Positions 33,934-42,163 of a DNA stretch of 55,049 nucleotides are shown in pieces. The notes under the pieces were generated by a model, which saw only the letters and a list, made by a program, of their open reading frames with translations, was not told the origin of the DNA and searched no databases. The position numbers and the translations under genes are program-made. Numbering within the stretch: the first letter of the stretch is position 1; the number at the start of each line of letters is the position of its first letter. Origin of the DNA: Acidobacteriota bacterium (GTDB taxonomy: Bacteria > Acidobacteriota > Terriglobia > Bryobacterales > Bryobacteraceae); assembly GCA_018268835.1 (NCBI GenBank), contig JAFDVU010000024.1, positions 1 through 55,049 of the forward strand, written 5' to 3'.

Positions 33934-36900
33934 TTGGTTTCTCTACGACATTTCATCGCCATACTCGTACTCACTGCCGCGCCCGCGTTTGTGCGCGCCC
34001 AATCCGCCGCCGCCGGCGCGCTCGAAGGCTCCGTCACGGACGCTGCCGGCAAGCCGCTGCCCGAAGTCACCGTCCAACTCGTCGCCCCCGCCACCGATGA
34101 GCGGCTCACCGCCCACACCGATCCCGCGGGCGCGTTCCAGTTCTCTCTCGTTCCCCCGGGTACCTACCAGGTCCAACTCTCCCGCGAAGGCTTCAAGACC
34201 GCGCGCATGGCCGCGTTGACGATCAACGCCACCGAAGTACCCGTGCTTGACGCCACTCTCGAATCCGGCGACTCCGCCGCCACCGTCGCCTGCTCCTGCC
34301 GCTTGCGCGAAGCCGCACCCTCCACCGGCACCCTGGTCGATCAGAAGACCATCACCGCGGTTCCGCTCAACACCCGCAACTTCACCCAGGTCCTCTCCAT
34401 GACCTCCGGTTCCGTCGCCAGCCCCAACAATGCCGGCACCCTCGGCCGCGGCAGCGCCAGCGTCAACGTCAACGGCAACACCTCCGCCGGCGGCTACACC
34501 GTCGATGGCGCATGGGCCCCCAGTACCGTGCCCAACCCGGACGCCATCAGCGAATTCAAAATCCAAACCTCGCAGAACGACGCCATGTTCGGCGCCATGG
34601 TTCCCAACACCAACCTCATGACCCGCCGCGGCGAAAACCTCGTCCATGGCGGCGCTTGGGAGTTCGTGCGCAATGACATCTTCAACGCCAACGATTTCTT
34701 TCGCAACTCCACCGGCCAGGCCAAGCCCAACCTCAAGCAGAACCAGTTCGGCGGCATGGCCGGCGGCTCCATTCGCAAGAACAAGCTCTTCTTCTTCACC
34801 TCCTATCAGGGAACCCGCCAGACCAACGGCCTCGACCCCACCTCCACTTCCAACCTGATTCTCCCCGCCCTTTCCGCCGACCGTTCCGCCGCCGCGCTGG
34901 CCGCGCAATTCTGCCCGGCCAACCACCCCGGCGATACGCGCTACCTCACCTACGCCGGCGGGCGGCAGCTCGACTGCAACAACGTCTCCACCTCCACCAC
35001 CGCCCCCATCAACCCTGTCGCCCTGCGCATGCTGCAGATGAAGGACGCTTCCGGCCGATACCTCATCCCGCTGCCCCAGACCATCATCGCCGGTGGCGCC
35101 AACGCCGGCCTTGGCTTCTCTGCGTACTCGATGCCGTCCACTTACGACGAGGACCACTACCTGGTCAACACCGACGCCATTCTCTCCTCGCGCAACACGC
35201 TCTCTGAGCGCGTTTTCGGCGCCAGCATCCGCCAGTTACGCACCTTCGGTTCCACCAAAGGCTACCCCGGCGCCCCCATCGTCCCCGGCTTCGGCGCCGC
35301 CCAGATCCTCAGCGCCGGCGACCTCTCCGCCAGCCTTCACCTCACCACCCAGTTCAGTTCCTCTACCGTCAACGAAGCCGTCGTCGCGTTCACGCGCAAT
35401 CGCACCGATACCTGGGGCGTCGATACCCCCACCGCAGCCTCCATCGGCATGACTCCCGCCGACCCGATCTTCTCGCAGCCGCCCGAAATCACCGTCCTCG
35501 GCGCCCTCGGCTCCTTCCGCCTGTTCGGCACCGACCCGAACGATAACCATTTCCAGACCCGCACCTGGACCTGGTCCGACAATCTCTCCCGGGTACGCGG
35601 CCGCCACCGCCTCCGCTTCGGCGGCACCTTCCTCGTCCAGGACAACCCCCGCGCCGATACCGGCGGCGCCCGCGGCAAGCTGACCTTCCAGACCTTCGAC
35701 GATTTTCTGCTCGGCCTCAGCGCCGCGCAGAACCTCAGTCCCGCCGGACGCAGCAACGTCCAGACGGTGCAGGCCAGCGAAGGCGTCGGCCCCAACGGCG
35801 AGGTCGTCTACCGCTACCGCAATTACTACGGCGCCGCCTTCGCCGAAGACGATATCAAGATCGGCGCGCGCCTCACGCTCAACCTCGGCCTGCGCTGGGA
35901 GTACATCGCTCCGCCCTTCGATCTCTCCGGCACCATGGGCAACGTCTCGCTTGCCACGCTGCGCCAGAGCGCCATCCCGCCCGCCGGAGGCACCCTCGCC
36001 GGCAACACCGTCGCCGCCAATTACGACCCCACCTTGATCGATCCTTACACCGGCAAGCCTTTCGGTCCTCCACCCTCCGTCGTCACCGTGCGCCAGTTCA
36101 AGAGCTTTTACGATAACGGTACGCCGCGCGATACGTTCGCCCCGCGAGTCGGGTTCGCCTGGCAGCCCTTCGGCTCCGCCGGACGCGTGGTCGTCGGCGG
36201 CGCGTACGGATGGTTCTATCAGAACCCGCCCCTCAGCCCCAACTCGTCCAACCTGCTGTTCGCCTCCGCGCCCTTCGCCCAGACCTTCACCAACACCGAT
36301 TCCAGTAACAATCTCTCCACCCTGGCTCAGCCCTTTCCCGCCACCACCCTCGGCTACGTGCCGCGCACCGCCACCTCGCAGCTATCCGACCGCGTTGCCG
36401 GACCCGAGTACCGCGTCCCGCTTCTGCAGCAGTGGAACTTCACGTCCAAAATCGCCCTCCGCCATGACCTCTCGCTCGATCTTGGTTACGTCGGCTCGCA
36501 CGGCAGCCGCCTCCTGATCACCCGCGGCCTCAACCAGCCGCTGCTCGCCTCCTCCGCCCAGCCCGTCAACTGCGGCTACGATGGCGACCCCGCGCACTGC
36601 ATCGTCACCAACACCAGCGCCAACGCCGCCCGCCGCGTCCCCATCCTCGGTGAGACCCAGGCCGCGCTCCTTGCCAGCGAATTCACCGGCGCCTCCTGGT
36701 ATCACTCCCTCCAGGCCACCCTGCGCCGCCAGATGTCCAAACGCCTCACGTTCCAGGTGGCCTACACTCTCTCCAAGAGCGAGAGCAATACCACCGTTCT
36801 GAACGACCAGACCACTCTCGCCTACTCCATGGCGCGCAACTCCTTCGACCGCACCCACCGCCTCATCGCGAACTTCAGCTACCAGTTGCCCGAGCCCGTG

Positions 36901-37422
36901 GCGTCCAACCCCTTCGCCCGCGCGCTCACCCAAGGGTGGTCCGTCACCGGAATCATGCTGGCGCAGAGCGGGCTCCCCCTGACTCTCACCGACCCCAACG
37001 GCGGCACGGTCTACGGCCGCGCGGCGACTTCCACCATCACCCTCTGTCCCGGCGCGACCTACGCTTCGCTCGCCACACCCGGCGGCGTCAGCGCGCGCCT
37101 CAACCGCTGGATCGATCCGGCAGCCATATGCGCGGCTCCGGCAATCGGCGCCGACGGGTCCACCCTATATGGCACCGCGGGCCAGAGCATTTTGAACGGA
37201 CCCGCCCAGGTGAACGCCGACCTCTCCATCAGCAAGCGCACCAAGGTCGGCGGCCTCCGCGAGACCGGCGAACTCGCCTTCCGCGCCGAGTTCTACAATG
37301 CGCTCAATCACCCGCAATTCGCCATTCCCGGAACGACGCTCCGCACCGCTACCTTCGGCGTCATTACACAGACCGCCGTTTCCCCCCGCCTGATCCAATT
37401 CGGATTGAAGTACCTGTTCTGA
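33934..37422 (+). CDS. Oar-like TonB-dependent receptor 3
   Basis: 1162 aa from TTG 33934, chosen because a promoter and GGAG lie before it and the signal peptide (LRHFIAILVLTAAPAFVRAQ) starts there. Carboxypeptidase-regulatory domain about 30-110 (GALEGSVTDAAGKPLPEVTVQL), plug about 125-230 (DQKTITAVPLNTRNFTQVLSM...GGYTVDGAW...NLMTRRGENLVHGGAWEFVRNDIFNANDFFRN), then a long barrel ending TAVSPRLIQFGLKYLF. Third positions are strongly C-biased. It may belong to the regulon of the sigma factor just upstream. Confidence 0.92.
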   Translation: MVSLRHFIAILVLTAAPAFVRAQSAAAGALEGSVTDAAGKPLPEVTVQLVAPATDERLTAHTDPAGAFQFSLVPPGTYQVQLSREGFKTARMAALTINATEVPVLDATLESGDSAATVACSCRLREAAPSTGTLVDQKTITAVPLNTRNFTQVLSMTSGSVASPNNAGTLGRGSASVNVNGNTSAGGYTVDGAWAPSTVPNPDAISEFKIQTSQNDAMFGAMVPNTNLMTRRGENLVHGGAWEFVRNDIFNANDFFRNSTGQAKPNLKQNQFGGMAGGSIRKNKLFFFTSYQGTRQTNGLDPTSTSNLILPALSADRSAAALAAQFCPANHPGDTRYLTYAGGRQLDCNNVSTSTTAPINPVALRMLQMKDASGRYLIPLPQTIIAGGANAGLGFSAYSMPSTYDEDHYLVNTDAILSSRNTLSERVFGASIRQLRTFGSTKGYPGAPIVPGFGAAQILSAGDLSASLHLTTQFSSSTVNEAVVAFTRNRTDTWGVDTPTAASIGMTPADPIFSQPPEITVLGALGSFRLFGTDPNDNHFQTRTWTWSDNLSRVRGRHRLRFGGTFLVQDNPRADTGGARGKLTFQTFDDFLLGLSAAQNLSPAGRSNVQTVQASEGVGPNGEVVYRYRNYYGAAFAEDDIKIGARLTLNLGLRWEYIAPPFDLSGTMGNVSLATLRQSAIPPAGGTLAGNTVAANYDPTLIDPYTGKPFGPPPSVVTVRQFKSFYDNGTPRDTFAPRVGFAWQPFGSAGRVVVGGAYGWFYQNPPLSPNSSNLLFASAPFAQTFTNTDSSNNLSTLAQPFPATTLGYVPRTATSQLSDRVAGPEYRVPLLQQWNFTSKIALRHDLSLDLGYVGSHGSRLLITRGLNQPLLASSAQPVNCGYDGDPAHCIVTNTSANAARRVPILGETQAALLASEFTGASWYHSLQATLRRQMSKRLTFQVAYTLSKSESNTTVLNDQTTLAYSMARNSFDRTHRLIANFSYQLPEPVASNPFARALTQGWSVTGIMLAQSGLPLTLTDPNGGTVYGRAATSTITLCPGATYASLATPGGVSARLNRWIDPAAICAAPAIGADGSTLYGTAGQSILNGPAQVNADLSISKRTKVGGLRETGELAFRAEFYNALNHPQFAIPGTTLRTATFGVITQTAVSPRLIQFGLKYLF

Positions 37423-37432
37423 CGGCGCCGGA

Positions 37433-39283
37433 TCAACGCACCAGCACGGTGACGTGGGAGCCCTTGTAGATACGCTCGGTCGCTTTGACGAAGTCCCTGG
37501 CCTTCGCATTGTAGATATCGACGAACGTCTGCGGGTTGCGGTCGGCAAGCGGGAACCATGTGCTCTGTACCTGGATCATGATGCGGTGGCCGCGGCGGAA
37601 GCAGTGGTCGATATCGGGCATGGTCCACTCCACCTTCTCCTGCTTGCCGGGGGTGAACGCCTCCGGCCTGGAGTAGCTGTTGCGGAAGCGGCCGCGCATG
37701 GCTTCGCCGCGCACGAGTTGCTGGTACCCGCCCATGTGGATGCCGGCGGGGTTGGGGTCCGAGTCGGGGTAGTCTTCGGGGTAGACGTCGATCAGCTTCA
37801 CGACGAAGTCCGAGTCGGTGCCGGTGGTGGAGACGATGAGCGACGCGGTAACGGGACCGGCGAGGGTGACGTCGGCATCGAGCACGGGGGTAGTGTAGGT
37901 GAGCACGTCGGTGCGGGTGGAGGCAAAGCGCTGGTCTCCGTCCATGTGCTCGCGGGTCATGCCGGGCGCCTGACCGTCGATATAGGGCACGGGCCTGGCG
38001 GGATCGCTCACGTATTCGTCGAAGGGGGCGGCGGATTCGGCGGCGCGATCGAAGGTGAGGCCCGCACCGGGATTCAGATACAACGCGCGCTGGTGCGCAT
38101 CGCGCGGCGGCCAGGCATCCTCACGGCGCCACTGGTTGGTGCCCGTCTCGAAGACGAAGGCCTCGGGCAGTTTGGGATCGCCCTTTTCCTTGAGCCAGTA
38201 CTCGAAGAACGGAAACTCGATCTGCTCGCGGTAGAAGACGCCGGTCTTGGAGTTGAAACCGACGTTGCCGAGCCTGTCGCCGTCGGTGCGCGCCCAGCAG
38301 CCGTGACACCACGGGCCCATCACCAGCGTATTGGTGGCGCCGGGACTGTTCTTTTCGATTTCCTTGTAAGTGTTGAGCGCGCCGAACAGGTCTTCGGCGT
38401 CGAACCAGCCGCCTACGGTCATGACGGCGGGCTTGATGTTCCTGAGGTGCGGACGCAGGTTGCGCGCTTGCCAGAAGGCGTCGTAATCGGGGTGCCGCGC
38501 GATCTCGGTCCAGAAGGGGACGTCGTGTTTGAAGTACTTCTCGTCGATGTTGGAAAGCGGTCCAAGGTTCAGGAAGAAGCTGTAGGCGTCCTCATTGGTG
38601 AGCGGGGTGGATTGCGTTCCGGGAGGCGGGGGCGGCGCCGGGAAGGGGCGCGGATGGCCGAAGCCGGCGAAGAAGCGGAACATGTGCGGCAGGTAGAGCA
38701 CGCCGTTGTGATGGAAGTCGTCGCCGATGAACCAGTCCGTGATGGGCGCCTGCGGGGACGCGGCTTTGAGCGCGGGATGCGCGTCGATGATGCCGGCGGC
38801 GGTATAAAAGCCGGGGTAGGAGATGCCCCACATCCCGACCCTGCCGTTGTTGTTGGGGATGTTTTTGACGAGCCAGTCGATTGTGTCCCAGGTGTCGGTG
38901 GATTCGTCGATGTCGCGGGGACCGTGATTGGCGGCGAGTTGCGGGCGCATGTCGGCGAAGTCGCCTTCGGAGAGGTAGCGGCCGCGCACGTCCTGGTAGA
39001 CGAAGATGAAGAGATCGCGGGCCAACTTTTCCGAGGGGCCGAGGAGGGCGCGGTAGTTGTCGATGCCGTAGGGCGCGACGCTGTAGGGCGTTCGGTCGAG
39101 CATGATGGGCCAGGGTTGCGACGTGTCTTTGGGCACGTAGACGGACGTGAAGAGGCGCTTGCCGTCGCGCATCGGTACCTGGAATTCGTACTTGGTGTAG
39201 TTGGCCTTGACGAAGTCCACGCCCTGCGCGCAGAGGACGGCGGCGAACGCCGGAAAAAGAGCGAGGCAGCGGAGACGCATCAT
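37433..39283 (-). CDS. CocE/NonD-family serine hydrolase (X-Pro peptidase fold)
   Basis: 616 aa, signal peptide MRLRCLALFPAFAAVLCAQG. The alpha/beta-hydrolase domain carries the nucleophile in GMWGISYPGFY (about 160), an Asp in VGGWFDAEDLFG and a His in VMGPWCHGCW, the S-D-H triad of the family. C-terminal jelly-roll domain (LTYTTPVLDADVTLAGPVTASLIVSTTG...GYQQLVRGEAMRGRF...HCFRRGHRIMIQVQSTWFP). Exported esterase or X-prolyl dipeptidase; the substrate is not evident. Convergent with receptor 3 at 10 bp. Confidence 0.92.
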   Translation of the reverse strand: MMRLRCLALFPAFAAVLCAQGVDFVKANYTKYEFQVPMRDGKRLFTSVYVPKDTSQPWPIMLDRTPYSVAPYGIDNYRALLGPSEKLARDLFIFVYQDVRGRYLSEGDFADMRPQLAANHGPRDIDESTDTWDTIDWLVKNIPNNNGRVGMWGISYPGFYTAAGIIDAHPALKAASPQAPITDWFIGDDFHHNGVLYLPHMFRFFAGFGHPRPFPAPPPPPGTQSTPLTNEDAYSFFLNLGPLSNIDEKYFKHDVPFWTEIARHPDYDAFWQARNLRPHLRNIKPAVMTVGGWFDAEDLFGALNTYKEIEKNSPGATNTLVMGPWCHGCWARTDGDRLGNVGFNSKTGVFYREQIEFPFFEYWLKEKGDPKLPEAFVFETGTNQWRREDAWPPRDAHQRALYLNPGAGLTFDRAAESAAPFDEYVSDPARPVPYIDGQAPGMTREHMDGDQRFASTRTDVLTYTTPVLDADVTLAGPVTASLIVSTTGTDSDFVVKLIDVYPEDYPDSDPNPAGIHMGGYQQLVRGEAMRGRFRNSYSRPEAFTPGKQEKVEWTMPDIDHCFRRGHRIMIQVQSTWFPLADRNPQTFVDIYNAKARDFVKATERIYKGSHVTVLVR

Positions 39284-39392
39284 GGAGAATCAGGGTAACA
39301 GAGCGCGCGGCGTGTGTTTCTGTACCGGCCCGGCGGGCGGGACGAAACCGGCTCCGCGCAGGCGCGTCCAATACCCCGTAATGGGGGGATGG

Positions 39393-40181
39393 ATGCGAAA
39401 CCTTGCTCTTTTTGCGCTGGCACCCTGGATCGCTCTGCACGCCGCCGGCACGTCACCGGCGGTCGTAGTTTCCGCCGCGGATCCGGCGGCCGGGGTGACG
39501 GCGGATTCGCTGGCCACGGTGTGGGGGGACCACCTCGCGACCGTAACCGCGGCGGCCACGAGCATGCCGTGGCCGACTTCGCTGGGGGACATGCCGTCGG
39601 TCTCGATCACCGATTCCGCGGGCAGCCGTTTCCAGGCGCGCCTGTTGTTTGTCTCGCCGGACCAGATGAACCTGTGGATTCCGCCGGGGGTGGCTCTGGG
39701 CGCGGCGACCCTTGCGCTCCCGGTCACCGGACTGCCTCCGGGAGCGGGCACGGCAGCCCTGCGCAACGTGCCGTTCACCGTGCAGCAGAGCACGCCGGCG
39801 CTGTTCAGCATCGGCACGACCGGCATTGCGGCGGCATCGGCGGTGCGGGTGGTGATCCCCACGCACTTCCGTTCCGACGTGCCGGTGTTTCAGTGCAGCG
39901 CCGGAGGGACGTGCGTGGCGGTGCCGATCGATGTGGGAGTGGACGCGCCGGTGTACGTCTCGTTTTATGGCACGGGATGGCGCCGCGCGGGAAACAATGT
40001 CACGGTGACAATCGGGGGCGTCACGTTGACTCCACGCTACGCCGGAGCGCAACCGGAGTTTCCGGGGTTGGACCAGGTGGACGTTTCGCTGCCGATTTCG
40101 CTACGCGGCGCCGGAATGGTGAAGGTGACGGTGACAGCGGGCGGCGTGACGTCCGACCCGGTTACGATCGCGATTCAGTAG
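39393..40181 (+). CDS. Secreted TIGR03437-like (Solibacter C-terminal domain) protein
   Basis: 262 aa. Start ATG 39393 gives a signal peptide (MRNLALFALAPWIALHAAG) after a G-run. The rest is the beta-rich domain abundant in Solibacter: LATVWGDHLA...LPWPTSLGDM-like entry, FQARLLFVSPDQMNLWIPPG, STPALFSIGTTGIAAASA, APVYVSFYGTGWR, VTIGGVTLTPRYAGAQPEFPGLDQVDVSLP, GVTSDPVTIAIQ. In most members the domain ends much longer proteins; here it is nearly the whole protein. Function unknown, presumably surface attachment or sorting. Confidence 0.88.
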   Translation: MRNLALFALAPWIALHAAGTSPAVVVSAADPAAGVTADSLATVWGDHLATVTAAATSMPWPTSLGDMPSVSITDSAGSRFQARLLFVSPDQMNLWIPPGVALGAATLALPVTGLPPGAGTAALRNVPFTVQQSTPALFSIGTTGIAAASAVRVVIPTHFRSDVPVFQCSAGGTCVAVPIDVGVDAPVYVSFYGTGWRRAGNNVTVTIGGVTLTPRYAGAQPEFPGLDQVDVSLPISLRGAGMVKVTVTAGGVTSDPVTIAIQ

Positions 40182-40187
40182 GGGCGC

Positions 40188-40201
40188 GGGCGTGCACGCC
40201 C
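40188..40201. terminator. GGGCG-TGCA-CGCCC palindrome between convergent genes
   Basis: Perfect palindrome just after the stop at 40181 and before the end of the minus-strand gene at 40204. It could act as a weak bidirectional terminator; no T run follows. Confidence 0.35.
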
Positions 40202-40203
40202 GT

Positions 40204-41013
40204 CTAGCCGAGCGACATCCAGCGCGGTTTGCTGAACCAGATCGCCGGGCTCTGCGGAATATGCATCACACCGTGCCCGCGGCGGCACAGCAGTTCCGTG
40301 CCATTCCACTCCAGAAGGATCCGTGAGCCGCTTCCCATCCGCACCGGCTTTTCCAGAAGCCGCAGGCAGATCGGACAACGGCGCCGTTGATCGATCATGG
40401 CCCAGCGAATCGCGCTAAAAGCCCCCAGACTCGCGAGGTTCATTTGCAGGGGCGTGGCGGTCAGGTCCGAGGCGCCAAAAGCGACTATCAGAAGCAGCAG
40501 TGTCATCTTTGCGATGTAGAAGGCTCCCCGCCCGAGCCAGTTCCGATGCCGCGGATACTCTCCCAGGGCGGCGCCGGTGGTAAGAGCCGCAACCAGCCAG
40601 AAGATCGCGCACATCGGCAGCAGGCTGAGCAGGAGCCTGCCTCCCGACAATGGCGATTGAGGAGCACACACACCCAGGGACACCGCGATCAACGCCAGCG
40701 TAGCGAGCAGGGCCAGAAGGCGAAAAGGCGACTCCAGCGGATGCGCACATTCAATGGCGGGCGGCTCCGGAAGGACCGGCCGGCAGGCAATCATCAGGAC
40801 CGATCCATAATGCCGGCGTATCCCTGCGTTCTTCCTGTTCCAGAGGGCATCCCGCAGCGAGCCCAGGCAGAACGAGGTCAGGCTTCCGCCCCCGTCCACC
40901 TGCATCGCATACCAAAGTTCGGTTTGCCATTCCGCCCGCCACTCCGCGCGATCACTCTCAGGCACGATGCGCGCTGCCGCCCACAGAATGGCCAGATGCA
41001 GCCGCGTCATCAT
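40204..41013 (-). CDS. Four-helix membrane protein of the PadR operon
   Basis: 269 aa; ATG 41013 overlaps the padR stop by 4 bases (ATGA). N-terminal amphipathic part (LHLAILWAAARIVPESDRAEWRAEWQTELWYAM) typical of permease-prefix regions of PadR-linked membrane proteins, then four hydrophobic helices (LLALLATLALIAVSLGV, LLLSLLPMCAIFWLVAAL, AFYIAKMTLLLLIVAF and one weaker). A C-terminal Cys-containing tail (RRRCPICLRLLEKPV...LLCRRGHG) looks like a zinc-binding knuckle. No named family. Coupled to PadR, so likely regulated with the exporter across the divergent promoter. Confidence 0.7.
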   Translation of the reverse strand: MMTRLHLAILWAAARIVPESDRAEWRAEWQTELWYAMQVDGGGSLTSFCLGSLRDALWNRKNAGIRRHYGSVLMIACRPVLPEPPAIECAHPLESPFRLLALLATLALIAVSLGVCAPQSPLSGGRLLLSLLPMCAIFWLVAALTTGAALGEYPRHRNWLGRGAFYIAKMTLLLLIVAFGASDLTATPLQMNLASLGAFSAIRWAMIDQRRRCPICLRLLEKPVRMGSGSRILLEWNGTELLCRRGHGVMHIPQSPAIWFSKPRWMSLG

Positions 41014-41327
41014 ACGGATTCCTCCTCCGGCTGGGGAACCAGGCGCGCCAGCAGCGGATAGCGTTTCCGCGAAGCCATGAGGGTCGCTCTGCCGGCGGCG
41101 GTCAACCGGTAATACTTCCTGGGCGGCCTCTGTTGAGCGTCCGCAATCGCCTGCTTCTCCCATTGCGAGCGGATCAGTCCGTCGCGCTCCAGGCGGCGCA
41201 TTGCCGGATAGACCGTTCCGCTTGGCAGCCCGGTGAGTTCCATGAGGCTGAACCCGTAGCCGCAACCCGAGCTGATTGCCTGGAGAATCATCGCTGCCGT
41301 GTGTGAGAGTCCCGTTTCCGCGGCCAT
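41010..41327 (-). CDS. PadR-family transcriptional regulator
   Basis: 105 aa. Winged-helix signature HTAAMILQAISSGCGYGFSLMELTGLPSGTVYPAMRRLERDGLIRSQWE, then RKYYRLTAAGRATL, as in short PadR proteins without a long C-terminal domain. A perfect TATAAT (minus strand, 41340-41335) ends 7 bases before the ATG, so the mRNA is almost certainly leaderless. It is divergent from an ABC ATPase and should repress both directions through the inverted repeat at 41342-41387. Confidence 0.93.
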   Translation of the reverse strand: MAAETGLSHTAAMILQAISSGCGYGFSLMELTGLPSGTVYPAMRRLERDGLIRSQWEKQAIADAQQRPPRKYYRLTAAGRATLMASRKRYPLLARLVPQPEEESV

Positions 41328-41334
41328 GCTGCGG

Positions 41335-41387
41335 ATTATAGCTATGTAGTAAGCTACTTGACAAGGTTACTATAGTTTGCTACATAG
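41335..41387. promoter_or_regulatory. Overlapping divergent promoters inside a PadR operator
   Basis: Arms CTATGTAGTAAGCTA (41342-41356) and TAGTTTGCTACATAG (41373-41387) are inverted copies with two mismatches. Plus-strand promoter: TTGACA (41358-41363), 17-bp spacer, TACATA (41381-41386). Minus-strand promoter: TTGTCA (41364-41359), 18-bp spacer, TATAAT (41340-41335). The two -35 boxes overlap between the arms. PadR proteins bind such dyads, so bound repressor would close both promoters. Confidence 0.8.
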
Positions 41388-41395
41388 GGGTAGCG

Positions 41396-42160
41396 ATGCT
41401 TGAACTGCGCAACGTGTCGAAGTACTTCCTGGGGATTCCGGCGGTAACGGAAGTCAGCTTCCGCGCGCGCCGGGGCGAGATCACCGGCTATCTCGGACCG
41501 AACGGCTCCGGCAAATCCACCACCATGAAAATGATCATCGGTCTACTCGCGATGAGTTCCGGCGACATTTTCTTCAACGGTGAGCCTATCCGCGGCGACC
41601 TGATTGCGTGGAAGCAGCGCCTCGGCTACGTGCCGGAGGAACCCCATCTCTACTCGCACCTGAGCGGGCTGGAATACCTTGTCATGGTCGGCCAGTTGCG
41701 CAATCTGCCCCCGCGACCGACCGCCCACCGCATCGATGGCCTCTTACGCCTGTTCGCCCTGCACCGCGATCGCCATGCGCCGATCTCCTCCTACTCAAAA
41801 GGAATGCGCCAGAAAGTCCTGCTCTCGGCCGCGCTGCTGCACAATCCCGAGGTGATCCTGCTCGACGAGCCGTTCTCCGGCCTCGACGTGGGCACCGGGC
41901 TGGTGCTGCGCAGCCTGATTCAGGAACTGGCCGCCCGCGGCAAAGTCATACTGTTCAGCTCGCACGAACTCGAAACCGTGGAACGTGTGTGCTCCCATGT
42001 CGTGATTCTGCATCGCGGCCGGATTGTCGCCGATGACTCGATCGAGCGCCTGCGTACGTTGATGTCCGTTCCCACGCTCGAAGGCATCTTCTCTCAACTC
42101 GCGGTCGAACAGGACACCGCGGGCATCTCGCGCGAGATCGCCGATCTGATTCAGGACTGA
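41396..42160 (+). CDS. ABC transporter ATP-binding protein
   Basis: 254 aa. Walker A GPNGSGKSTT (about 39-48), Q-loop in RLGYVPEEPHLYSHLSG, signature YSKGMRQKV, Walker B VILLDEPFSGLD and H-loop SSHE. Typical of two-component exporters in which ATPase and permease are separate genes. The leader is only about 3 bases. The permease gene begins 3 bases after its stop, so they form one operon. Confidence 0.95.
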   Translation: MLELRNVSKYFLGIPAVTEVSFRARRGEITGYLGPNGSGKSTTMKMIIGLLAMSSGDIFFNGEPIRGDLIAWKQRLGYVPEEPHLYSHLSGLEYLVMVGQLRNLPPRPTAHRIDGLLRLFALHRDRHAPISSYSKGMRQKVLLSAALLHNPEVILLDEPFSGLDVGTGLVLRSLIQELAARGKVILFSSHELETVERVCSHVVILHRGRIVADDSIERLRTLMSVPTLEGIFSQLAVEQDTAGISREIADLIQD

Positions 42161-42163
42161 AGT

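Noticed and set aside
37454..39298. 614-codon plus-strand frame
   Set aside because: Antisense to the CocE/NonD hydrolase with its full catalytic triad.
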